From: Bacteroides sp.
Lineage (GTDB): Bacteria > Bacteroidota > Bacteroidia > Bacteroidales > Muribaculaceae
Direction: 5' to 3'
Length of the DNA: 64,000 nt
Assembly (NCBI GenBank): GCA_014802015.1
Contig: JAAVDB010000010.1
Location: forward strand, 19,857-83,856
The stretch's first letter is position 1. Each line of letters starts with the position of its first letter. Position numbers and translations under genes: made by a program. Of the stretch, positions 54,922 to 63,661 are shown in pieces. The notes beneath the pieces were generated by a model. The model had not been told where the DNA came from and did not search any database. It worked only from the letters and a program-made list of their open reading frames with translations.

Positions 54922-57900
54922 ATGTCGCGGAGAAGCGTAGTCGTATTGTCTATTGTAGCCTTGGCTCTTCTGTCATTTGCCGGATACGTTTTACATTATC
55001 GGTATATGCGTTCTACGCATATACTTGTAGTAAATCCACTGCCTGCACAGGCGGCCGAAATAAATCTTAACAATGATAATCCGTCGATACGCGTGACGTG
55101 TATGACGATGGACGAGGCATCGGATTTCGAAGCGTATGACGCTGTGCTGATGTTTGGTCGCGGATTGTATCTTGATTCGTTGCAGATGGCTTCGCTCGAC
55201 AAGGCTGCTGTCAAGGGCATTCCGATATTTACCAATACATTACGAAATTTTACGGTTACTCCGATCCATAATCTTGATTCAGCGGCAGTAGAACGTCTCG
55301 ATCATTACTTACGTAACCCGTGTCAGGCAAATTATCGAAATGTGCTGCGGTACATGCGGAGTATAGCTACACCTGATCGTTTGGGAGATATGTCATGGTC
55401 CGAGCCGGTGGACCTTCCCAACAATATGTATTATCATGTCAGAGGGGGGCAATATTTTGACTCGAAGTCGGACTTGACATCTTTTCTGAAGTCGGAGGGC
55501 TTGTATCACGAAGGTGCGCCTGACGTCGCATTTGTCTCCGGTATAAATTTTCCGGTTGAAGGCAATCGGGCGCATATCGACTCACTGATAGCGAGAGTCA
55601 CGAATGCGGGATATAACGTCTATCCACTCTCAGCCAGCGGTAGTAATCGTGCACGCATGCTCCGAGAAGTCAATCCTCAGGCTATAATATATCTGCCGAT
55701 GGGACGTCTTGGCAATGATACGCTCGTGGGGTGGGCTTATGACAACAATATACCACTGTTCATGCCGTTCCCACTCATCCAGTCACGTGAAGAATGGCTG
55801 GATGTGAATAATCCTATGAGTGCAGGAACACTTAATGCACGCATTGTAGTGCCTGAGATCGATGGTGCAATGACTCCATTATGCATATCTACACAGGATG
55901 CTGACAAAGATGGTTATCTCGTATATAATCCTGATCCCGAACGTATCGATGCGTTTATCGAGCAGTTTACAGGTTTTATGTCACTGCGTGATAAATCCAA
56001 TTATGATAAGCGTGTTGCAATCGGTTATTTCCGTATGCCGGGACAGGATGCACTGCTTGCTTCGGGTATGGAAGTTATCCCGTCGCTGTATGCTTTCCTG
56101 TGCAGGCTGAAGGCGGAGGGATACAATCTGAGCGGATTGCCTCGAACACTTGATGCTTTCAGACGAGAGATAATTGGACGTGGAGCCGTACTTGCATCTT
56201 ATTCCGGTGCGGAGATGCAGAGATACATAGCCCGAACCTCTCTGACATGGATTGACGCGGATACTTACGAGTCATGGGCACGTGAAGTGCTGTTGCCTGA
56301 AAAATATGCTGAGGTCGAGAGTCGATACGGTCGCGCTCCGGGACGATTACTGGTTAAGAATGACAGTATAGGTATCGCAATGTTGCGTTATGGTAATGTA
56401 ATGTTATTCCCACAGCCCCGACCCGCTCTCGGCGAGGATGAATTTCGGCTTACACACGGGGTGAAGATCGCCCCGCCTCACAGCTATCTCGCACCATATC
56501 TATATATGCAGAAGAGTTTTGATGCAGATGTGCTGATTCATTTCGGCACACATGGCAATCTTGAGTTTACACCGGGTAAGAATGCTGGATTGTCGCAAGC
56601 TGATTGGGCCGAGGTTTTGATCGGTAACCGTCCGCATTTTTACTTCTACACGACCGGCAATGTAGGAGAGGGGATAATTGCCAAACGCCGCAGCCATGCC
56701 GTATTAGTCTCTCATCTGACCCCTCCGTTTGTCGAAAGCGGGTTAAGACAGAAGTATGCCGCATTGCTTGAAATGATCCATGATGCAATAGGTGACCCGG
56801 TGAAGAATACTATGTCGGTCAAAAAGGCTATCATTACGCTCGGCGTTGCCAGGGATCTCGGACTTGATTCCCTGTCGGCAGTTCCGTATGATGTCAAAGA
56901 ATTAGAACGGATAGATTCATACGCCGAAGAACTCTGTAACGAGAAGATAACCGGCGCTTATTATGTTATGGGCACACCGTATAGCAAGGATGATATGCTT
57001 ACGACCGTAACTGCTATTATGGCTGATAAAATTGCGTATTTGCGTGCCCGTGCTGACAGGGATATGGGACGGATCACCACGGCTCAGCTTCAGGATCATT
57101 CATTCCTCTCGCATCATTATCTTCCGCAGGTACGTACCGATATTGCGACGTGGCTCGCCGGGGGAGGCGAATCCGGGTCAGAGGAGAGACGTGAAGTGCT
57201 CGAATGTCGTGACAAGCTTATGAACTCGCCGGTATCCGAGTTCGATGCTATGGTCGGTCTATTGTCAGGACGGCCCGTACGTCCTGCTCCTGGAGGAGAT
57301 CCCGTAATCAATCCCAATGTCTTGCCAACAGGCCGGAACATGTATAGCATTAATGCCGAAGCAACTCCTAGTCAAAAGGCATGGAATGACGGTGTTGCGC
57401 TTGCCGAGAAGACGGTTGCGGATTATATGGCCAAGAATGGTGTATATCCTGAAAAAATCGCTTATAGCCTTTGGGCAGGGGAATTTATTTCATCACAAGG
57501 AGCAACGATTGCACAGGCCTTACGCATGTTAGGTGTCGAACCGTTGCGTGATGAACAGGGGCGTGTCATGGATCTCCGGCTGACACCGTCAGAGGAACTC
57601 GGCCGTCCACGCATTAATATTATGGTGCAGGTGTCCGGGCAGTTACGTGACATAGCTGCTTCACGACTGAAACTCCTCACCGAAGCTGTGCGTATGGCTT
57701 CGGAATCGAAAGATGACATCTATCCTAATTATGTTGCCGAGGCTACGGAGGCGCAAAAATTACGTCTTGTAGCTCAGGGCGTCGATGCCGAGAGGGCACA
57801 AACACTATCAGTGATGAGAGTATTCGGTCCGGTTAATTCCGGTTACAGTACCGGCATGATCGGTTACACTCAAAACTCCGGCGCGTGGGACGATGTGAGC

Positions 57901-58731
57901 GAATTGGCTGACGGATATATAGGTAATATGTGTGCGATGTATGGCGATGATGACAATTGGGGTACTGCCGACCGTAACCTGTTTGTATCCGCTGTTACTA
58001 ATACTGATATGATCGTGCAGCCACGCCAGAGTAATACATGGGGTCCCGTATCGCTTGACCATGTGTATGAATTTTCAGGTGGATTATCGCTTACAGTGTC
58101 CTCTGTGTCAGACGGACGTCAGCCCGAAGCTGTCATGTCGGACTACCGTAACAGTTATGTGCCGCGTATGCAGAATCTTGATGATGCAGTGGCCGTCGAG
58201 ACCCGTGCGACGATACTCAATCCTCAGTTCATCAAAGAGCGTATGAAGGGAGACGCGACTACGGCTCAATCTTTCGCTAAGACTTTTCAGAACATATTCG
58301 GATGGAGTGCGACGCGCCCTGATGCACTGACTGATAATATTTATGATGATCTTTACGATATGTATATCATGGATGTGAATAATCTCGGTATTGCCGAATA
58401 CTTTGACCGTGTCAATCCTACGGCATTACGCGAAATGACCGAGACGATGCTCGAAAGTGCACGCAAAGGTTTCTGGAAACCGACCGATGAGCAACTGAAT
58501 AATATATCCGCACTCAGATCATCGACACAACGATATGAACAGCTTATTGTAAATGAGATGGATGAAAAGGGCGCGACGTCCACATCCGGTCCGAGTACAT
58601 CGGCGGATGAGATAGGTGATCTCAACAATGTCGCCAAAATATCAGCATGGCAAGTAGTTGTGGCGGTTGTGATATTGCTGCTGCTAATATTCACGGCCGG
58701 TTATTGTTATCGAATGAAAAAAAATGAGTAA
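54922..58731 (+). CDS. CobN-like chelatase anchored in the membrane at both ends (HmuS-like)
   Basis: A 1269-residue CobN/BchH-like large chelatase subunit. The core carries I-H-F-G-T-H-G-N-L-E-F-T-P-G-K near residue 537, R-P-H-F-Y-F-Y near 570 and A-K-R-R-S-H-A near 588, all conserved in CobN. Unlike cytosolic CobN it has a membrane helix at residues 6-25 and another at about 1244-1262, so the large domain between them should lie in the periplasm. CobS/CobT partners are absent. In Porphyromonas and Bacteroides a similar protein, HmuS, works with a heme uptake operon and is linked to metal removal. The riboswitch here argues for a corrinoid. Reaction direction is unknown. Confidence 0.87.
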   Translation: MSRRSVVVLSIVALALLSFAGYVLHYRYMRSTHILVVNPLPAQAAEINLNNDNPSIRVTCMTMDEASDFEAYDAVLMFGRGLYLDSLQMASLDKAAVKGIPIFTNTLRNFTVTPIHNLDSAAVERLDHYLRNPCQANYRNVLRYMRSIATPDRLGDMSWSEPVDLPNNMYYHVRGGQYFDSKSDLTSFLKSEGLYHEGAPDVAFVSGINFPVEGNRAHIDSLIARVTNAGYNVYPLSASGSNRARMLREVNPQAIIYLPMGRLGNDTLVGWAYDNNIPLFMPFPLIQSREEWLDVNNPMSAGTLNARIVVPEIDGAMTPLCISTQDADKDGYLVYNPDPERIDAFIEQFTGFMSLRDKSNYDKRVAIGYFRMPGQDALLASGMEVIPSLYAFLCRLKAEGYNLSGLPRTLDAFRREIIGRGAVLASYSGAEMQRYIARTSLTWIDADTYESWAREVLLPEKYAEVESRYGRAPGRLLVKNDSIGIAMLRYGNVMLFPQPRPALGEDEFRLTHGVKIAPPHSYLAPYLYMQKSFDADVLIHFGTHGNLEFTPGKNAGLSQADWAEVLIGNRPHFYFYTTGNVGEGIIAKRRSHAVLVSHLTPPFVESGLRQKYAALLEMIHDAIGDPVKNTMSVKKAIITLGVARDLGLDSLSAVPYDVKELERIDSYAEELCNEKITGAYYVMGTPYSKDDMLTTVTAIMADKIAYLRARADRDMGRITTAQLQDHSFLSHHYLPQVRTDIATWLAGGGESGSEERREVLECRDKLMNSPVSEFDAMVGLLSGRPVRPAPGGDPVINPNVLPTGRNMYSINAEATPSQKAWNDGVALAEKTVADYMAKNGVYPEKIAYSLWAGEFISSQGATIAQALRMLGVEPLRDEQGRVMDLRLTPSEELGRPRINIMVQVSGQLRDIAASRLKLLTEAVRMASESKDDIYPNYVAEATEAQKLRLVAQGVDAERAQTLSVMRVFGPVNSGYSTGMIGYTQNSGAWDDVSELADGYIGNMCAMYGDDDNWGTADRNLFVSAVTNTDMIVQPRQSNTWGPVSLDHVYEFSGGLSLTVSSVSDGRQPEAVMSDYRNSYVPRMQNLDDAVAVETRATILNPQFIKERMKGDATTAQSFAKTFQNIFGWSATRPDALTDNIYDDLYDMYIMDVNNLGIAEYFDRVNPTALREMTETMLESARKGFWKPTDEQLNNISALRSSTQRYEQLIVNEMDEKGATSTSGPSTSADEIGDLNNVAKISAWQVVVAVVILLLLIFTAGYCYRMKKNE

Positions 58732-58760
58732 TTTTATATCCCCGTTTCAAACTCTGATTA

Positions 58761-59924
58761 ATGACTGATATAAGACACATATTCACACCGCTTCTGACCG
58801 GTGTTTTGTTAATGCTCGCATCGTGTTCGTCCAATGGCGGTAAGTCGGGAGACGGATCCGTCCTGACCGGAGATGTGACTGTGGATTCTGCCACGGTGAT
58901 TGCTCCGCGACATGCCAAGGGCTTTACTGTTGACTATAAGCCGGATGGGCTCGTACTTGTCGATATAGCGGACCCGGAGAAGGCTGAGACGCAGGTATTT
59001 CGCTTTGCCGTTAAGTCGAAAGGAGCAGATGTGAAGATTCCTGAGGGCTATACCCCTGTCGAGGTGCCTGTGCAACGTGTGGTGTGCATGACATCGCTCC
59101 AGTTGTCTAATTTCATCAAGCTTGGCATTCCCGACAGGGTGGTGGGTATCACAAGCACTCGCCATCTGCGCAACGCCAAGATGAAGAGTCAGCTCAAAGA
59201 CGGCACGACTCATAAGATAGGAATTGAGGGGAATTTTGACAGTGAGGTTGTGATGGCTATCGACCCTGACGTAATATTTATATCCCCGTTCAAGCGCGGA
59301 GGATATGATGCAATACGCGGTGTGGACGTGCCTATGATACCCCATCTCGGCTATAAGGAACTGACGCCGCTCGGTCAGGCTGAGTGGATCAAGCTGGTCG
59401 GCCTCCTTACTGGGCATACTGCCGAAGCCAATGAGATTTTTGACGGAATCGAGAGCCGTTACAATGATCTTGTCAGTCTCGCTTCCGGTGTTGACACTCA
59501 TCCGATGGTGATGAGTGGAGAGATGAGGAGCGGTAACTGGTATGCAGTAGGTGGAGATAGTTTTCTCGCCCACCTGTTTCGCGACGCCGGTGCAGATTAT
59601 TTCCTGAAAGATAACAGTGAGTCGGGTGGTGTGACCCTTGATTACGAGACCGTCTACTCCAACGCCGCTCATGCCGATTACTGGCGCATCGTCAATAGTT
59701 TTGATGGAGACTTCGGTTATGATACGCTTGAGGCACAGGATAAACGTTATACGGACTTTGACGCGTGGAAAAATCACGGTGTGATTTATTGCAACATGAA
59801 GGAGGTGCCGTTTTATGAGAGTATGCCTGTCGAGCCGGAGGTTATACTTGCCGATTTCATCCATGTGTTCCATCCATCCCTGCTGCCTGACCATCAACCT
59901 GTATATTACAGACTGCTGAAATGA
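58761..59924 (+). CDS. ABC transporter substrate-binding lipoprotein (FecB/BtuF-like)
   Basis: A 387-residue lipoprotein (signal M-T-D-I-R-H-I-F-T-P-L-L-T-G-V-L-L-M-L-A-S-C, Cys22) of the helical-backbone binding-protein family for siderophores, heme and B12. Visible are V-Q-R-V-V-C-M-T-S near residue 107, G-I-E-G-N-F-D-S-E-V-V near 155 and D-P-D-V-I-F-I near 170, the standard first-lobe signature, and Y-A-V-G-G-D-S-F near 258 in the second lobe. It would hold the ligand on the periplasmic side of the inner membrane and hand it to the permease. Its stop overlaps the permease start by four bases. Confidence 0.9.
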   Translation: MTDIRHIFTPLLTGVLLMLASCSSNGGKSGDGSVLTGDVTVDSATVIAPRHAKGFTVDYKPDGLVLVDIADPEKAETQVFRFAVKSKGADVKIPEGYTPVEVPVQRVVCMTSLQLSNFIKLGIPDRVVGITSTRHLRNAKMKSQLKDGTTHKIGIEGNFDSEVVMAIDPDVIFISPFKRGGYDAIRGVDVPMIPHLGYKELTPLGQAEWIKLVGLLTGHTAEANEIFDGIESRYNDLVSLASGVDTHPMVMSGEMRSGNWYAVGGDSFLAHLFRDAGADYFLKDNSESGGVTLDYETVYSNAAHADYWRIVNSFDGDFGYDTLEAQDKRYTDFDAWKNHGVIYCNMKEVPFYESMPVEPEVILADFIHVFHPSLLPDHQPVYYRLLK

Positions 59925-60955
59925 GAAGATCGACCACCACGGCGCTGATGCTGCTTACCGGCGTGTCGATACCGGTACTTTTCCTTCTCAATCTGTTGCT
60001 CGGCTCGGTGGATATACCAGCCGGCTCGGTAATCGACATACTCGTAGGCCGTGGCTGCGATAATGTGATATGGAATAATATCGTGATGAAATCACGTGTG
60101 CCGCAGTCTCTGACCGCCGTAATGGCCGGAGCCGGTCTCGCTGTAAGCGGATTGCTTATGCAGACAGTGTTCCGTAATCCGCTCGCGGGTCCGTCGGTGC
60201 TCGGCATCAGTTCAGGTGCGAGCCTCGGCGTGGCTTTTGTCGTGCTGTTGTCGGGGGGATTCGGCGGTGTGGCCCTGAGCAAACTCGGAGCGGTCGGCGA
60301 GGTCACTGTAACACTTTCGGCTGTGATAGGGGCAATGCTTGTGATGGCTGTCATAACGATGGTGGCGCAGAAAGTCAGAGGAAATGTCACACTGCTGATA
60401 ATGGGCGTGATGATCGGATATGTAGCAAATGCCGTGATCGGAGTATTGAAATTTTTCAGTGCCGAGGAGGATATACGCGCCTACGTGATATGGGGGCTTG
60501 GCAGTTTCGCTCGTGTATCAGGTGATCAGACCGCAGTGTTCATAATCATAATGGCTTGTCTGTTGCCGTTGACGTTCCTGTTAATCAAGACTCTCAATCT
60601 CATGTTGCTCGGCGATTCATACGCCCGCAATCTCGGGCTTGACATACGCCGTGCGCGTCACGTGGTGATCGTTGCTTCAGGTGTGCTCGTGGCTGTGGTC
60701 ACGGCTTACTGCGGGCCGATAGTATTTCTCGGACTGGCAGTCCCGCATCTGTGTCGCGGACTGTTCCGTACCTCTAATCATGCGGTCATTCTCCCTGCAT
60801 CCATGCTTGCCGGAGCATCCCTTGCGTTGCTGTGTAACCTTATAGCGAGAATGCCGGGTTTTGAGGGTGCATTGCCGGTCAATTCAGTCACCGCGCTTGT
60901 CGGCGCTCCTGTGGTGATGTGGGTACTGTTCAATAAACGTAAGAGTGAAGTATGA
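59921..60955 (+). CDS. FecCD-family ABC permease (BtuC-like)
   Basis: A 344-residue inner-membrane permease with about ten helices, the BtuC/FecCD/FhuB type that imports B12, heme or iron-siderophores. Hallmarks are R-V-P-Q-S-L-T-A-V-M-A-G-A-G-L near residue 47, G-L-L-M-Q-T-V-F-R-N-P-L-A-G-P near 68 and G-I-S-S-G-A-S-L-G near 87. The ATPase-contact part holds G-P-I-V-F-L-G-L-A-V-P-H near 266. It overlaps both the binding-protein gene and the ATPase gene by four bases each, so the importer is made as a coupled unit. Confidence 0.95.
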   Translation: MRRSTTTALMLLTGVSIPVLFLLNLLLGSVDIPAGSVIDILVGRGCDNVIWNNIVMKSRVPQSLTAVMAGAGLAVSGLLMQTVFRNPLAGPSVLGISSGASLGVAFVVLLSGGFGGVALSKLGAVGEVTVTLSAVIGAMLVMAVITMVAQKVRGNVTLLIMGVMIGYVANAVIGVLKFFSAEEDIRAYVIWGLGSFARVSGDQTAVFIIIMACLLPLTFLLIKTLNLMLLGDSYARNLGLDIRRARHVVIVASGVLVAVVTAYCGPIVFLGLAVPHLCRGLFRTSNHAVILPASMLAGASLALLCNLIARMPGFEGALPVNSVTALVGAPVVMWVLFNKRKSEV

Positions 60956-61956
60956 TCCGGTCAGCAATTACAATCCGTGTCAGAAATCTATCCACAGGTT
61001 ATACAGCCAAAGGTAACAGCATAACTGTGACCAAAGGGATAGATGCATCCTTGAAATCAGGTGAACTAACCTGTCTGCTCGGCCCTAACGGTGCGGGCAA
61101 ATCGACACTTCTAAAAACTCTTTCGGGATTCATTAACCCGCTCGGAGGAGATATTGAGATCGGTGGCAGGAATCTGTCTGATTATTGCGCGGCCGGATTG
61201 GCACGCGTGATCGGCGTAGTCCTTACCGAAAGAGTGAGCCTCGACAATATGAGTGTGTATGAACTCGTGAGCATGGGGCGCAGTCCATATACAGGCTTTT
61301 GGGGGCGCATGTCGCGAGAGGATAAGCACATCGTTGACAGTGCACTTGCGTTGGTCGGTATCGACAGTCTGCGTAGACGCATGGTTCACACTCTTAGTGA
61401 CGGTGAACGGCAGAAAGTGATGATAGCGAAGGCTCTTGCACAGGAAACACCTGTGATATATCTTGATGAGCCGACGGCTTTCCTTGACTATCCGAGTAAA
61501 GTGGAAATCATGCAGTTGCTCCAGCGTCTTGCCCGCGAGGAGGGTAAGACTGTATTCCTGTCGACGCATGATCTTGAACTGGCTCTACAGATCGCTGATA
61601 AAGTATGGTTGATAGATAAGGAGCGCGGAGTGGAAATCGGAACGCCAGAGGATCTTGCTCTAAGCGGAGAGCTTGGAGCGTACTTTAAGCGCGAAGGGGT
61701 GGCTTTTGATATAGAGACTGGACTATTCAGGATAGATAATCGTCTTGATTGTGAGATCAGACTTATCGGTGAGGGAACCCGTTACAATATGGTACGTAAA
61801 GCCCTCGCCCGATGCGGTGTCCGTGGATCACAAGATGCGGATTCTCCACACACTATAGAAGTTACAGACGACACATATCTCATAAACGGCCGAACCTGCC
61901 CCACCATCGCCGCTCTGCTTGAAGAGGTAAGAACCGTAACACATTCCGATATATAA
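60952..61956 (+). CDS. ABC transporter ATP-binding protein (BtuD/FecE-like) with C-terminal extension
   Basis: A 334-residue ATPase powering the FecCD-type importer. Walker A is G-P-N-G-A-G-K-S-T near residue 44. The signature is L-S-D-G-E-R-Q-K, with D for the usual second G. Walker B is V-I-Y-L-D-E-P-T near residue 165 and the switch His is in S-T-H-D. The core ends near residue 245; about 80 further residues (from near G-L-F-R-I-D-N) form an extra domain not found in BtuD of E. coli. HmuV-type ATPases of Bacteroidetes have a similar length in my recollection. It overlaps the permease gene by four bases and closes the operon. Confidence 0.93.
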   Translation: MIRSAITIRVRNLSTGYTAKGNSITVTKGIDASLKSGELTCLLGPNGAGKSTLLKTLSGFINPLGGDIEIGGRNLSDYCAAGLARVIGVVLTERVSLDNMSVYELVSMGRSPYTGFWGRMSREDKHIVDSALALVGIDSLRRRMVHTLSDGERQKVMIAKALAQETPVIYLDEPTAFLDYPSKVEIMQLLQRLAREEGKTVFLSTHDLELALQIADKVWLIDKERGVEIGTPEDLALSGELGAYFKREGVAFDIETGLFRIDNRLDCEIRLIGEGTRYNMVRKALARCGVRGSQDADSPHTIEVTDDTYLINGRTCPTIAALLEEVRTVTHSDI

Positions 61957-62104
61957 TTAAATCTGGTGTATAGGTCTTGTTTCGAATAAATATTGTAAGA
62001 TAAAAATATTTCAAAAAACATTTCTGAATCAGAAAAAATTAATAAATTTGTCATCGGTTAGTCACGATGTGTCATAACCGGACATATTTGGAAAGCGTTT
62101 TTGC

Positions 62105-62309
62105 TTTATCCTTGATTCGAAAATCGCCAAATTTTACTGAAGAAGGATAGGCAGTCAAAAGACGCTCATGCTTGTCGTGTATCCGCTCCCCGACAGGGGG
62201 TATCGATATCCGATAAGGCGTGGGAGCGGACTGTTTATTTCTTCAATGGCGTTTGGCGATGCCTCGAATCAGATATTCAGTAGAATCGTCCCGCGCTTTT
62301 CTTTTTAAT
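62105..62309 (+). ncRNA. Structured RNA candidate, 6S-like architecture
   Basis: This gap between coding genes folds on paper into one long interrupted hairpin: an 8-bp stem (62113-62120 with 62264-62271), a 9-bp stem (62123-62131 with 62252-62260), a 7-bp stem (62138-62144 with 62239-62245), a large asymmetric bubble, a 9-bp stem (62182-62190 with 62222-62230) and an apical hairpin (TATCG/CGATA). A T-rich run follows at 62297-62309. A long closing stem, a central bubble and an apical arm are the plan of 6S RNA, which binds RNA polymerase. A near-consensus -7 box (CATATTTG, 62083-62090) lies upstream. Ends and strand are approximate; identity with 6S is inference. Confidence 0.5.
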
Positions 62310-62362
62310 AAATTCTATATCACAGACGTGCTGAAGGTGACGAGCGGCTCGCATTGACATGA

Positions 62363-63640
62363 ATGAATATTGAATCTGCTTTAAGCATAGTGGCCAGTGC
62401 ACTTGCGATAGGAGGTGCTATATGTGGTAGCTACAAGTGGTTAAAACAAAAGCCACTTACCGTATTAATGACTGAGTTGGCGGACAAAAATACTTCTATC
62501 AAACGTCAGCATAAAATTCTTTCCATTATTGATAAACGATTAAGGTTATCTTCTCAAAGCATATCTTCTGAATATATCAAGAGATTTCATTCCAATGGGC
62601 GTTCTAAACTCGTATTATTTTATGATATATGTAATGAAAATGCGATTGAGCCCACACCTGAGATCTGTAAACTTCTTCTTGGCAATGATGAGCGCAAGTT
62701 CAGAAATGAATGGACTGTATGCCATTTGAAGTCTAATCCTACAGCAAATAATACTCATATTTCTTCAGAAGTAAATATTCCCGAATCATCGGCAGAAGCT
62801 AAGGATGGTACAGAAACTGTGTATCTATCTTCGGTTTTTGCAGAGCGCTATGCTGGAACTTGTAAGCGACTGCTTGATATTTTGAATAAACATAATATCC
62901 CGTTTGCTTTTTTGGAAGGAACAAAGGATATATGGTGCAGAGATTATATGCCCGTTCAAACACCGAGTGGGAAGCTAATTCAATTCCGATATGATCCTTC
63001 GTATTTGAGAGATCCAAAGTATGCAGAGTCTCGGTCTGATGTTAAACAAGTTGATGATCTCAATAATATATATCCAATTTTCTCCGACATTAATCTTGAT
63101 GGTGGAAACGTTGTGATGTATGGTAATAAAGCTATTATCACGGACCGTATCTTTTCAGAAAATCCTGATTGGGACAAAGAAAGACTCATTAACGAACTCT
63201 CAGCACTCCTTGAATGTGAGATTATCATAATTCCTGCATACAAACCGGAATATGATTTCACAGGCCATGCTGACGGCATGATACGGTTTGTTGACAGTAA
63301 TACAGTTCTGGTCAATAATCTTGATCAGGATTTCAAATATATGAAGGAGGCTATTGTCAAGACTCTTGAAAAGGCTAATCTGAAGTATATTAATTTCCCA
63401 TGGTTTGAGTATAAAATAAGAGGCAACAACGACCATGCCATCGGGATCTACCTTAATTATCTTGAAGTTGGCAATATTATTGTTATGCCGGTGTTTAGCG
63501 TTCCAGGCAATAGAGATGCGGAAGCACTTGCCAAGCTCAAAGAAGTTTTCCCCAATAAAATCATCGAAACAATCGATTACAACGACATCGCTTTAACTGG
63601 AGGCATTCTAAATTGTACAACATGGGTGATTACGAACTAA
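62363..63640 (+). CDS. Membrane-anchored agmatine/peptidylarginine deiminase-like protein
   Basis: A 425-residue two-part protein. The first 150 residues hold a hydrophobic helix (about 5-25), then a helical domain I do not recognise. Residues 155-425 resemble the agmatine deiminase/PPAD guanidino-modifying fold: I-W-C-R-D-Y near residue 192, N-L-D-G-G-N near 246, the catalytic-type G-H-A-D-G-M-I-R-F near 300, and the C-terminal G-G-I-L-N-C-T-T-W with Cys418 as nucleophile. All four active-site parts are present, so it may hydrolyse agmatine or protein arginine. The region is clearly more AT-rich than the preceding genes, suggesting acquisition. No polyamine genes are adjacent. Confidence 0.8.
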   Translation: MNIESALSIVASALAIGGAICGSYKWLKQKPLTVLMTELADKNTSIKRQHKILSIIDKRLRLSSQSISSEYIKRFHSNGRSKLVLFYDICNENAIEPTPEICKLLLGNDERKFRNEWTVCHLKSNPTANNTHISSEVNIPESSAEAKDGTETVYLSSVFAERYAGTCKRLLDILNKHNIPFAFLEGTKDIWCRDYMPVQTPSGKLIQFRYDPSYLRDPKYAESRSDVKQVDDLNNIYPIFSDINLDGGNVVMYGNKAIITDRIFSENPDWDKERLINELSALLECEIIIIPAYKPEYDFTGHADGMIRFVDSNTVLVNNLDQDFKYMKEAIVKTLEKANLKYINFPWFEYKIRGNNDHAIGIYLNYLEVGNIIVMPVFSVPGNRDAEALAKLKEVFPNKIIETIDYNDIALTGGILNCTTWVITN

Positions 63641-63661
63641 TAGATTATATTACAAACACCG

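Noticed and set aside
54922..58731. Calling the CobN-like gene part of cobalamin biosynthesis
   Set aside because: No other corrin-ring genes and no CobS/CobT partners are present, and membrane helices at both ends place it outside the cytoplasm.
58809..59897. A 362-codon open frame on the minus strand opposite the binding-protein gene
   Set aside because: It has no recognisable domain, is rich in His and Ile in a way expected from reading the complement of a real gene, and the plus-strand lipoprotein is clearly the coding one with four-base coupling to the permease.
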